From JAAYCU01 sp964642815 (GTDB lineage Bacteria > Planctomycetota > Phycisphaerae > UBA1845 > PWPN01): DNA of 17,554 nucleotides. The stretch covers positions 1 through 17,554 of the forward strand of contig CAZXSA010000093.1 in assembly GCA_964642815.1 (NCBI GenBank). Reading direction: 5' to 3'. Positions 7,280 through 15,301 of this stretch are shown here, in pieces. How positions within the stretch are numbered: the stretch's first letter is position 1; each line of letters opens with the position of its first letter. The notes below the pieces were generated by a model. The model saw nothing but the letters and a program-made list of their open reading frames with translations, made no database searches and was not told the DNA's origin. Position numbers and translations under genes: made by a program.

Positions 7280-9046
7280 TTGCGTTACCTGGTCATCATT
7301 ATTCCGCTGATAGCCGCGTTTGCCGGGGTATGGTATCTCTCGGCCGGAGCGGGACCGGCGGTTGATTTCACCTTTAGCAACGGGGCGGTCATCGGCACGC
7401 TCGACCCGGCGGCGATGAGCTGGCACCAGGACATTTACATGGCCCTCAATGTGTGGGAGGGTTTGTACGCCCTCGATCCGCAGACGATCCAGGCCGTCCC
7501 CGGCTCGGCCCTGCCCGCGGAAATCAGTGACGATCGATGCACGTATACCTTTACCCTTCGTCCGGAGGCGCGCTGGAGCAACGGCGATCGCCTCGTGGCC
7601 GAGGATTTCGTTTACGCCTGGAGGCGGGCGCTGGAGCCGGGCACGGCCGGCGATTACGCGGCTTTTTTCGAGGTCATCGACGGGGTAAAGGAATATACCG
7701 AATGGCGGCTGGCGGAGGTCGGACGGATCGGGCGCATCGCCGACGCCCGGGAAAAACGAACCGCTCGCGACGCCCATCTGGTCGAGGCGGATCGGCGTTT
7801 CGCCCAGAACGTCGGGATGACCGCCCTGGATGATAAAACGCTGCGCGTTCGCCTGACCCGGCCGGTAGCGTATTTTCTCGATCTCTGCGCTTTTTCCACT
7901 TTTCTGCCGGTCCACCGGGGCGCGATCCAGCGTTACAAAATCGTCGGAGAGACGGGCCTGGTTTATTACGATGAGCAGTGGGTCAAGCCGGGCAACACCC
8001 ACTATAACGGCCCGTTCAAGATGACCGAATGGAAATTCAAGCAGCACATCCTTCTGGACAAGAACCCGTATTACTGGAATCGTTCGACCGTCCGGTTGCA
8101 TCGGGTCATGGAGCGACAGGTCGAGGATGCCAACACGGCCTGGCTGCTCTATTCCGGCGGCCAGTTGGATTGGATCAGCACGGTGCGCACGGTTTACACG
8201 CCCACGTTGATCGACGCCAGTTGCTCGCCTTTCGAAAGCGCCCTGAACAAGCGGGGAACGCGACGAACGGATATTCATGCGCATGGCGCGTTCGGTACCT
8301 ACTTTTACAATTTTAACTGCCGGCCCACGCTGCCCGACGGCCGGCCTAATCCCTTCGTCGATGCGCGGGTTCGGCAGGCGTTCACGATGGCCGTCGATAA
8401 ACAGGTCTTGGTGGATCAGGTGGTACGGCTGGGCAATCCGGTCACGACCGTTTTCGTTCCGCCGGATACCCTTCCCGGATACCCTTTGGTCGAGGGGCTT
8501 CCCTACGATCCGCCGCGCGCACGGGCCCTGCTGGCCGAGGCCGGCTTTCCGGACGGGCGTGGCTTTCCCGAAGCGGTCATTCTGTACAATACCGGCACCG
8601 ATCACGGACTCATCGCCGAGGCCATCATAGGGATGTGGAAGCGGAATCTCGGCGTGGCCGGACGTATCGAGGGCAAGGAAAGCAAGACCTTCCTCGATGA
8701 CAAGAAAAACGCGCGTTATATGATCGCCCGCGCGGTCTGGTTCGGCGATTACAACGATCCGACCACGTTTTTGGAGATGTTCAAGACCGGCAATGGGAAC
8801 AACGACTCGAAGTTCAGCGACCCGGCGTATGACCAGATGCTGGAGGAGGCGGACCGGCGGCTTGATCCGCATGAACGGCTGACCGCCCTGGCCGACGTCG
8901 AGCGTTATCTAGTTCGGGAGGCTCTGCCTCTGTTGCCTCTGTATTCCTACGTTTACGTGGAAGCCTTCGATCCGGATCGGGTCAAAAACCTGTACGTTAC
9001 GCTGCGGCAGATGTCGATGCTGTGGCCGATCGAGGTGCATCCATGA
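7280..9046 (+). CDS. Oligopeptide-type ABC transporter solute-binding protein (SBP_bac_5, OppA-like)
   Basis: This 588-residue protein belongs to the OppA/DppA cluster of extracytoplasmic solute receptors. The N-terminal segment (residues 3-20, YLVIIIPLIAAFAGVWYL) is hydrophobic, without a convincing lipobox Cys, so it may be an uncleaved membrane anchor or an ordinary signal peptide. Family hallmarks follow: a GTLDPA segment, YALNVWEGLY-like N-lobe helix, ARWSNGDRLVAEDFVYAWRR, RQAFTMAVDKQVLVDQVV, and the C-terminal DPTTFLEMF region. The start is TTG, with GGAG 11 bases upstream inside the preceding gene; this start gives a complete signal segment. It overlaps the permease gene by ATGA. The ligand may be a peptide or an oligosaccharide; the family does both. 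Confidence 0.9.
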   Translation: MRYLVIIIPLIAAFAGVWYLSAGAGPAVDFTFSNGAVIGTLDPAAMSWHQDIYMALNVWEGLYALDPQTIQAVPGSALPAEISDDRCTYTFTLRPEARWSNGDRLVAEDFVYAWRRALEPGTAGDYAAFFEVIDGVKEYTEWRLAEVGRIGRIADAREKRTARDAHLVEADRRFAQNVGMTALDDKTLRVRLTRPVAYFLDLCAFSTFLPVHRGAIQRYKIVGETGLVYYDEQWVKPGNTHYNGPFKMTEWKFKQHILLDKNPYYWNRSTVRLHRVMERQVEDANTAWLLYSGGQLDWISTVRTVYTPTLIDASCSPFESALNKRGTRRTDIHAHGAFGTYFYNFNCRPTLPDGRPNPFVDARVRQAFTMAVDKQVLVDQVVRLGNPVTTVFVPPDTLPGYPLVEGLPYDPPRARALLAEAGFPDGRGFPEAVILYNTGTDHGLIAEAIIGMWKRNLGVAGRIEGKESKTFLDDKKNARYMIARAVWFGDYNDPTTFLEMFKTGNGNNDSKFSDPAYDQMLEEADRRLDPHERLTALADVERYLVREALPLLPLYSYVYVEAFDPDRVKNLYVTLRQMSMLWPIEVHP

Positions 9047-9966
9047 CCGGACGCATCGCTGTTCGCGTTGTTCAAGGTTTGATCGTCCTGTGGGCGATCT
9101 ATACGGTCACTTTCGCCTTGGTCATGATCATGCCGGGCAATCCATTCGCTCAGGAAGGGCGGCAGATGTCGCCGGTAATCGAGCAGGCCTTGCGGCAGCG
9201 GTACGGCATGGAGGACAACTGGGCTTTTTATTGGCGTTATCTGGGGCGGATGGTTCGTCTGGACTTCGGTGAATCGTTGAACTACCGCGATTGGACGTGT
9301 AACCAGATCATCGCCCACAGTCTGCCGGTCTCGGTGTCACTGGGATTATGGGCGTTGTTGCTGGCTCTGGTTTTCGGCGTTTTGTTCGGGGTGGCCGGGG
9401 CGGTGTATCGCTACGGCTGGCTGGATTACGCGACGATGCTGATCGCGATCATGGGGATTTCCGTGCCCTCGTTCGTGGTGGCGGCCGGTCTGCTGATCGT
9501 GTTCGGCGTGATGCTGTCTTGGGCCCCGGTGGGCGGGTGGGGAACTTTGAGACAGATCGTGCTGCCGGGCATCGCGTTGTCGTTGCCGTACATGGCCTAC
9601 ATCACCCGCCTGACGCGGCTCGGTATGCTGGATATTCTCGGCAGCGATTACATCCGCACCGCCCAGGCCAAGGGCTGCGCGCCGACCACGGTGATCTGGA
9701 AACACGCCCTGAAAAACGCCTTTCTACCCGTACTCAGTTTTCTCGGACCGGCCGCCGCCTGGATCATGACCGGCTCGTTCGTGGTTGAAAAGGTTTTCAA
9801 CATCCCCGGGATGGGGACGCATTTCGTGCAGAGCGTGCTCAACAAGGACCAGATGCTGGTGATGGCCGTCGTCATGGTCTTCAGCGGCCTGATCGTGTTC
9901 TTTAATCTGCTGGTAGATATCGCCTACGGCTGGTTCGATCCGCGCATCGGCGTGGAGGGGACGTAA
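9043..9966 (+). CDS. OppB/DppB-type ABC transporter permease
   Basis: This 307-residue inner-membrane protein is the first of the two permease subunits normally found in OppABCDF-type importers. It starts with a transmembrane helix (about 10-30), a periplasmic loop with FGESLNY, then five further hydrophobic segments. The cytoplasmic EAA loop that docks to the ATPase is clear at about 202-232 (DYIRTAQAKG, then a HALKNAFLPVLS stretch). The ending with the WFDPRI motif is typical of OppB. The ATG at 9043 overlaps the TGA of the binding-protein gene; a GTG at 9022 would add seven residues inside that gene and is less likely. No oppC, oppD or oppF follows, which is unusual, and its partners must be encoded elsewhere if the transporter works. 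Confidence 0.93.
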   Translation: MTGRIAVRVVQGLIVLWAIYTVTFALVMIMPGNPFAQEGRQMSPVIEQALRQRYGMEDNWAFYWRYLGRMVRLDFGESLNYRDWTCNQIIAHSLPVSVSLGLWALLLALVFGVLFGVAGAVYRYGWLDYATMLIAIMGISVPSFVVAAGLLIVFGVMLSWAPVGGWGTLRQIVLPGIALSLPYMAYITRLTRLGMLDILGSDYIRTAQAKGCAPTTVIWKHALKNAFLPVLSFLGPAAAWIMTGSFVVEKVFNIPGMGTHFVQSVLNKDQMLVMAVVMVFSGLIVFFNLLVDIAYGWFDPRIGVEGT

Positions 9967-9990
9967 AAAACGCAAAGAAACCGGTTGGAC

Positions 9991-10081
9991 GGCCGCGAAT
10001 CTCTTCGGTAAGGTATGGGGTCAATTGGTCGCGGCCCGTAACTCTTCGATAGCAACGGGTGTCTGTTGGAAGAAACGGGCC
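9991..10081 (+). promoter_or_regulatory. Two overlapping, mutually exclusive hairpins upstream of the epimerase gene
   Basis: GGCCGCGA (9991-9998) pairs perfectly with TCGCGGCC (10029-10036), and GGCCCGT (10033-10039) pairs perfectly with ACGGGCC (10075-10081). The two right/left arms share bases 10033-10036, so both cannot form at once. This could be a leader switch, but short GC-rich pairings arise by chance in such DNA. No known riboswitch consensus was recognised. Confidence 0.22.
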
Positions 10082-10119
10082 GAGCCGGAACAGATCCACG
10101 ACAACAGAGGTTAATGATT

Positions 10120-11055
10120 ATGGCGAATTATCTGGTGACCGGGGGAGCGGGGTTTATCGGTTCGCATCTGGTGGAGCGGCTGGTCAACGACGGCCATGCG
10201 GTTCGGGTGCTGGACAACTTTGCCACCGGCAAGCGGGACAACCTGGCTCCGTTCCTGTCGAAAATCGATTTGCTCGAAGGCGACTTGCGCAACCCCGACG
10301 ACTGCCGGCGGGCGTGCCGGGATATCGAAATCGTGTACCATGAGGGAGCGGTCCCGTCGGTGCCCAAATCGGTGGAAGATCCGGTGACCTCGCATCAGGC
10401 CAACGTGGATGGGACGTTCAACATTCTGATGGCCGCCCGCGATGCCAAGTGCCGCCGGCTGATCTACGCGGCCAGCAGCAGCGCGTACGGCGATCTGCCC
10501 GAACTGCCCAAACGCGAGTCGGTTTGCCCGCAGCCGCTGAGTCCCTACGCGGTCAACAAGCTGGCCGGCGAATACTATCTTCTGGCGTTTTATCGCTGCT
10601 TCGGCCTGCAAACGCTTTCGCTGCGCTATTTCAACGTTTTCGGCCCCCGCCAGGATCCCAAGAGCCAGTACGCGGCGGCCATCCCGGCGTTTGTGTCGGC
10701 CATTCTGGCGGGCGTGTCGCCCACGATCTACGGCGACGGCGAACAGACCCGCGACTTTACATATATCGATAACGTGGTGCATGCCAATATGCTGGCCGCG
10801 AAAGCCGCCAAGACCGAGGGGCAGGTCGTGAATATCGCCTGCGGGCAGCGGGTCACCGTCAACCAGATCATCGCCCAGATTAACCAACTGCTCGGCAAGA
10901 ATGTTCCGTCCAAGCATGTGGACGAACGTCCCGGAGACATCAAGCACAGCCTTGCGGATATCGCCTTGGCGAAGCAGATTATCGGATACGAGCCACTGAT
11001 TACCTTCGAGGAGGGTTTGCGCCGGGCCATCGATTGGTACCGTCACAATCTTTGA
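10120..11055 (+). CDS. NAD-dependent nucleotide-sugar 4-epimerase (GalE/WbpP-like extended SDR)
   Basis: The protein probably interconverts C4 epimers of a UDP-sugar. The 311-residue product has the NAD-binding GGAGFIG at 8-14, an acidic residue after the second strand (LDNF, D32) favouring NAD, a serine-rich SSSAYG active-site strand, and the catalytic pair Y143 and K147 in YAVNK. RYFNVFGPRQDP and GDGEQTRDFTYI are typical of the group that includes Pseudomonas WbpP, a UDP-GlcNAc 4-epimerase. A 4-epimerase is the best call; substrate group (UDP-Gal, UDP-GalNAc or UDP-uronate) is open. AGAGG at 10106-10110 is 9 bases before the chosen ATG; the ATG at 10114 would leave only 3. The kinase/nucleotidyltransferase fusion follows 65 bp later, which implies a shared NDP-sugar pathway. 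Confidence 0.88.
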   Translation: MANYLVTGGAGFIGSHLVERLVNDGHAVRVLDNFATGKRDNLAPFLSKIDLLEGDLRNPDDCRRACRDIEIVYHEGAVPSVPKSVEDPVTSHQANVDGTFNILMAARDAKCRRLIYAASSSAYGDLPELPKRESVCPQPLSPYAVNKLAGEYYLLAFYRCFGLQTLSLRYFNVFGPRQDPKSQYAAAIPAFVSAILAGVSPTIYGDGEQTRDFTYIDNVVHANMLAAKAAKTEGQVVNIACGQRVTVNQIIAQINQLLGKNVPSKHVDERPGDIKHSLADIALAKQIIGYEPLITFEEGLRRAIDWYRHNL

Positions 11056-11120
11056 AACCCGCCCGGATAAGTTGCGAGCGGCCAATCACGGGCCATATCC
11101 AGGAAATAGACAGGAGCGGT

Positions 11121-13814
11121 TTGAGCGTGAAAGGCAAGACCACTCAATCCAACGACAGGAATCATCTTCCTCTTACCTTGCCGATGGCGGCCGATGAGCC
11201 GATCCAGCGGCCCAACATCGCCGGCATCATCCTATGCGGAGGCAGCGGTACGCGCATGAATTGCCCGCGAACGCACAAGGTCTGCGAAAACATTCACGGG
11301 CGACCCGCGATCGTACGGCTGATCGACACCCTGCGGGTGGCCGGCGTCGATCCGCTGGTGGTGGTGGTCGGCTATCGGGCCGGTGATGTGGTGGAGACCA
11401 TCGGGGCTTGTCATCCCGGCATCCAGTTCGTTTATCAGCGCGACCGGCTGGGTACGGGTCATGCGGCCATGCTGGCCGTCGAATCTCTGTGCCATCTCGG
11501 TTATCAAGGCCCGGTGCTCATTACGATGGGCGACAAATGGTTCGATCCGGACCTGATGCCCCAGGCTTTCAAGCGATTCCAAAAATCGCAGGCCGATCTC
11601 CTGCTGATTACTACGCCGAAGCATCCGGAGAGTTCCGCCGGGCGATTGGTTCACCTCCGAGGCCGGGGAATCGTGGGCATTGTCGAGCGGCGGGACATCG
11701 AGCGAGCCCAGATTTTACGTGAATGGCTGGCCTTGGCGGATGCTCGAAAAACCCTGACGCGAGCTACCCTGCGGCGTGTCGGCCTGAAACACATTCGCCC
11801 GGCGCAGAAGCTCTGGCGCGCCCTGGGCCCGCTGGCCGGCTACGCCCGAGGTGGCGGGACCGTTTCCTCGTCCGAGCTGATCCACGCCGTGCACCAGCGG
11901 GGTACCAAGATTCAGGTTGGACCGGCGACCCTGCACGTGGAAGAGGTCAACCGATTCAGCGAATCGGTCAACGAGTCCGTTTATATCGGCAAAATCGATG
12001 TGCTCCGCGCCGCCTTGCGTCGGGTCGGTCGTAACAATGCTCAGGATGAATACTACCTCACCGATGTGATCGGTATCTTGGCCGCCGACCGCGACGAGAA
12101 CGAGGCGGCCGCCTCCAGTCGGGTGGTCGAATATCGTCTGCCGCGACATAACGTCATGGCCTTCAACAACCGCGAGGAACTGGTCCGGATCGAAAACCAC
12201 GTACGCCTGCGCGAGCGGGACCAGACGCGGCAGCAGGCCGAGAAAAAACTTCAACCTTATCTGCGCGATTCGCGGCAGTGGTTGAAACTCCTGAACCCGT
12301 CGGCGAAGGAGGCCCGGCAACTGGTGGAACGGATTTATGGAGCGGGTGGGCCGCTGGTGCCGGAGCGGATACGCGATCTATCCAAAACGGTGCGTCTGTT
12401 CGCCCAGCGATTTGACCCCGAACGGAAGATATTTCTCGTCCGCGCTCCGGGACGAATCAACCTGATGGGGCGGCACGTCGATCATCAGGGCGGTTTTTCG
12501 CACACGATGGCCCTGGACCGCGAGGTGGTCATGGCCGTCGCCCCGCGCAACGACGACGTGGTCCGACTGGTCAACGTCGATCCGGTGGTTTTCCCGACGC
12601 GCGAGTTGGTGATTAACGACTGGCGGGACATGCTGAGCTTTCCCGACTGGCCGAGCTTCGTGAACAGCGATCGGGTCCGGGCTTATCTGCAATCGACCGT
12701 CGGCAACTGGAGCAACTATGTATTGGCCGCCGTGCTCTTCCAGCAGTTCTTGCACCGGGACCGGCGGATCCTCGGCATGGACGTGGCCGTCAACGGGCAG
12801 GTGCCCCAGGCCGCCGGCCTGTCCAGTAGTTCGTCGATCGTGGTATCCAGCATGGAGGCGATCTGCGCGGTCAACGGGATCGCCGCCGGGGGGTCGGATA
12901 TCGTCAATTGGTGCGGCCAGGCGGAATGGTTCGTCGGCTCGCGAGGCGGCAGCGCGGATCATGCGGCCATCCGGCTGAGTCGGGCCGGCCACGTGGCGCG
13001 CATGGGGTTCCATCCATTCAAAATATCCGGCTACGTACCGCTTTCCGACGAGTCGGCCGTACTCATCGCGTACAGCGGTCAGAGCGCGGCCAAGAGTGTC
13101 GGGGCCCGCGACCGCTACAACGAGCGCGTGGCCTGCTATCGTCTGGGCGTTTTACTGTTGAAGCAACGCTATCCGCGCTGGGCATCGCGGATCGATTATG
13201 TGCGGGATTTCACCCCCGCGCGTCTGGGAATCACCCCGGACGAAACCCGTAAGATGCTCAATGAATTGCCCGAGGAAATCACGCGTGCCGAGCTGCGCAA
13301 GAAGCTGGGCAAGGCGTACGCCGCGCGGCTGGACACGATTTTTGCCTCGCACGCCGATCTAGGACCGTATACCATTCGCGAAGTGATGGCTTACGGCGTC
13401 GGCGAATACGAACGCAGCCGGGTGGCCGCCCAATTTCTCAAGAATAACGATCTCGGCGGTTTCGGCGAGCTGATGTGGCTTTCGCACGACGGCGATCGGG
13501 TCAACGGTCGCTACATCTATTTGCCTCAGCAGGGCCTCGATGACAGCGAGCCTTTGTATCGCCTGATCGGCGCTTATGCGTGCAGTACCCCGGACATCGA
13601 CGACATGATCGACATCGCCCGGGCCACGCCGGGGGTCTACGGCGCCCAACTTGCCGGCGCGGGGCTCGGCGGATGCGTGATGATCCTGGCCCACGGCTCG
13701 GCCGTCAGCCGTATCAAATCCCGCCTGACCAAGGAGTACTACCAGCCCCGCGGCATGGCCCCCGCCCTCTGGCAGGTCCATTGCGTCTCGGGCGCGGGGC
13801 TGATCCGGCCGTAA
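11121..13814 (+). CDS. Fusion of GlmU-like nucleotidyltransferase and galactokinase-like GHMP kinase
   Basis: This 897-residue protein joins the two steps that turn a free sugar into an NDP-sugar. The N-terminal domain (about 35-330) has LCGGSGTRM at 38-46, a YQRDRLGTGHAA segment matching GlmU's LGTGHA, the metal-site aspartate in MGDKW, a DEYYLTDVIGIL strand and FNNREEL, all as in GlmU uridyltransferases. A linker leads to the GHMP kinase (about 437-897): GRINLMGRHVDHQGG (motif 1), VPQAAGLSSSSS from 561 (phosphate loop), GSRGGSADHAA with the likely base Asp, and AGAGLGGC at 845-852 (motif 3). R451 replaces the Glu of galactokinase GEHTDY. Start: AGGAG at 11112-11116 precedes TTG 11121 (4 bases) and GTG 11127 (10 bases); either is possible, while ATG 11184 lacks a ribosome site. 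The domain order resembles fucokinase/GDP-fucose pyrophosphorylase fusions but the families differ. Confidence 0.87.
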   Translation: MSVKGKTTQSNDRNHLPLTLPMAADEPIQRPNIAGIILCGGSGTRMNCPRTHKVCENIHGRPAIVRLIDTLRVAGVDPLVVVVGYRAGDVVETIGACHPGIQFVYQRDRLGTGHAAMLAVESLCHLGYQGPVLITMGDKWFDPDLMPQAFKRFQKSQADLLLITTPKHPESSAGRLVHLRGRGIVGIVERRDIERAQILREWLALADARKTLTRATLRRVGLKHIRPAQKLWRALGPLAGYARGGGTVSSSELIHAVHQRGTKIQVGPATLHVEEVNRFSESVNESVYIGKIDVLRAALRRVGRNNAQDEYYLTDVIGILAADRDENEAAASSRVVEYRLPRHNVMAFNNREELVRIENHVRLRERDQTRQQAEKKLQPYLRDSRQWLKLLNPSAKEARQLVERIYGAGGPLVPERIRDLSKTVRLFAQRFDPERKIFLVRAPGRINLMGRHVDHQGGFSHTMALDREVVMAVAPRNDDVVRLVNVDPVVFPTRELVINDWRDMLSFPDWPSFVNSDRVRAYLQSTVGNWSNYVLAAVLFQQFLHRDRRILGMDVAVNGQVPQAAGLSSSSSIVVSSMEAICAVNGIAAGGSDIVNWCGQAEWFVGSRGGSADHAAIRLSRAGHVARMGFHPFKISGYVPLSDESAVLIAYSGQSAAKSVGARDRYNERVACYRLGVLLLKQRYPRWASRIDYVRDFTPARLGITPDETRKMLNELPEEITRAELRKKLGKAYAARLDTIFASHADLGPYTIREVMAYGVGEYERSRVAAQFLKNNDLGGFGELMWLSHDGDRVNGRYIYLPQQGLDDSEPLYRLIGAYACSTPDIDDMIDIARATPGVYGAQLAGAGLGGCVMILAHGSAVSRIKSRLTKEYYQPRGMAPALWQVHCVSGAGLIRP

Positions 13815-13861
13815 TATCGATTCATAGAAGCAAACCTGTCTTCGCTCCCGCAACCGTACCT

Positions 13862-13908
13862 GGCGAATAGCCGGGGTTGCTGGCGGCGCGAGTTCGCAAC
13901 CATTCGCC
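13862..13908. terminator. Hairpin between convergent genes, possible bidirectional terminator
   Basis: GGCGAAT (13862-13868) pairs with ATTCGCC (13902-13908) and GGTTGC (13875-13880) with GCAACC (13896-13901), making a 13-bp stem with a one-sided 6-base bulge and a 15-base loop. A further GCAACC at 13850-13855 could compete for GGTTGC. It lies in the 101-bp gap between two convergent genes. There is no T-run, so simple intrinsic termination is not assured. Confidence 0.35.
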
Positions 13909-13915
13909 GGCGCGA

Positions 13916-15301
13916 TTACAGGCCGTAGGCGTCGGGACGGTACAGCTCCCCATATTGCTCGGCGACGGCGGCGAGGGCATCCTCCTCTCGGCCGGGTAAA
14001 GCTTCCGCGGATGCGCAGAGTCGCTTGAACCATTTACCCTCGCGGGGTTCCATTCGGATGCGACCTCGATCAACCGCCCGCTGAATGGCCGCGCAGGCCT
14101 GACGAACCACGCGCACCGTCCGCGTGTATCCGTCTTCGACCTCAACGATCGCGCGAGCCAATTCCAGCACCGTCGCGGGTTCCAGCATCAGGGCCTCCAC
14201 GCTGAGCGGCAGATCGCCGGCCACCAGCCAGTCGCGCAGGCGCAAAGCATCGCCGTTTCCAGCCGACAACGCCGTATTGAACAGCCGGCAATCGTAGGCC
14301 AGCAGTTCGAGAAACGCCTCCGGCGCTGATCCGCTGAGCAGGCGAACATTCTGCACAGACTCGTTACTCCACAGGTCCGCGGCGGCCGCGGCGATATTGC
14401 CCAGCGGGCTGAAATGGGCACAGCAAGCGGATTTGCCTTCCATGCTGATCGGGCAGCCGGTGATCGCTTTCATGACCGGGCCTTCGTACGCACAATCCTT
14501 GGAAGGGCCGACGGCCCCGTGTTCGTAAGCCGCCAGGCTTCGCGGCCCGCTGGCGGCCCGGACGACGGCGGCCAGTACCGAAGGAATCATGCCCTGACCG
14601 GCCAATTGCATCGCCGTGTTCGCGAATCCACAGGCCGTATCCCCGCCCGAGATCACGTTATACCGCCGAGCAATCGCGGTAATCTCGTCCCAGAGCCAGG
14701 CCATGTCGCGGGCGCCCAGCGAGCCGAGGGCCGTAACGATACCCGTCAAATCGCCGAGCAGCAGGGCCTGATCGTGGACTTCCTTCCCGCCGATGGATTC
14801 GATGGACAGAATATCCGCCCCGGCCTGGGCCGCGCAGGTGAACGCTTCGCGCATCTTTTCCCACGAGGCTCCCGCCCGCAAAACCGGCGGACGTTCCGCG
14901 TCGCGCAAGTCAACCACGGTCACGCGCAGGGCGGTGGGGATACCGGCATCGGCGTGCAGCCGATCGAGATGCTCGTGCAGGATGGCCGTGATCTCCGCGC
15001 CCCATTGAGGCCGATCGGTCATGGGTGGGAGCTGCTCGAACTCGACCACCAGCCCGGGAAGAGACAGGGCTTTGGCCCGCCGGACGACGGCCTGGGCGAT
15101 ATCCTCATAGTGGCGGCGCACCTCGCTCCAGGTTTCGTTGTTAATCAACATCGGCGGGAGCGTGAAATTGATCTCCGGGTAGACCTGCCCGGCCCCGAGG
15201 GTCAGATGGTTCCCGCAGATAACCGGCCGCGGGCAGCGGCCGAAAATAAGCTCGTTCGGTTCGGTAATAGCCAATCCTTTTCGCTTTTCGTCTCGCTTCA
15301 T
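13916..15301 (-). CDS. mtaB: Methanol:corrinoid methyltransferase, MtaB-like
   Basis: MtaB moves the methyl group of methanol to the corrinoid protein MtaC, from which MtaA-type or other enzymes pass it on. The 461-residue product has the length of the Methanosarcina enzyme and resembles it along its whole length. Zinc ligands are retained: E168 in SIESIGGKE, C224 in GGDTACGFANTAM and C270 in GPSKDCAYE, equivalent to Glu164, Cys220 and Cys269 of M. barkeri MtaB. PEINF near the start, the SAPRSLVAYE-like stretch, MEGK and LWSNESVQ are also conserved. The ATG at 15301 follows TTGGAG by 6 bases, which is preferred over the TTG at 15313 that overlaps it. The Rrf2 regulator gene lies 78 bp upstream on the same strand. 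No mtaC or mtaA is in this window. A related demethylase acting on another substrate is possible, but the active site fits methanol. Confidence 0.88.
   Translation of the reverse strand: MKRDEKRKGLAITEPNELIFGRCPRPVICGNHLTLGAGQVYPEINFTLPPMLINNETWSEVRRHYEDIAQAVVRRAKALSLPGLVVEFEQLPPMTDRPQWGAEITAILHEHLDRLHADAGIPTALRVTVVDLRDAERPPVLRAGASWEKMREAFTCAAQAGADILSIESIGGKEVHDQALLLGDLTGIVTALGSLGARDMAWLWDEITAIARRYNVISGGDTACGFANTAMQLAGQGMIPSVLAAVVRAASGPRSLAAYEHGAVGPSKDCAYEGPVMKAITGCPISMEGKSACCAHFSPLGNIAAAAADLWSNESVQNVRLLSGSAPEAFLELLAYDCRLFNTALSAGNGDALRLRDWLVAGDLPLSVEALMLEPATVLELARAIVEVEDGYTRTVRVVRQACAAIQRAVDRGRIRMEPREGKWFKRLCASAEALPGREEDALAAVAEQYGELYRPDAYGL

Noticed and set aside
7235..8872. 545-codon open frame on the - strand
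   Set aside because: It lies opposite the solute-binding protein gene, has no recognisable domain, and is explained by GC-rich third positions.
10111..11085. 324-codon open frame on the - strand
   Set aside because: It is antisense to the epimerase, whose NAD-binding and catalytic motifs are intact.
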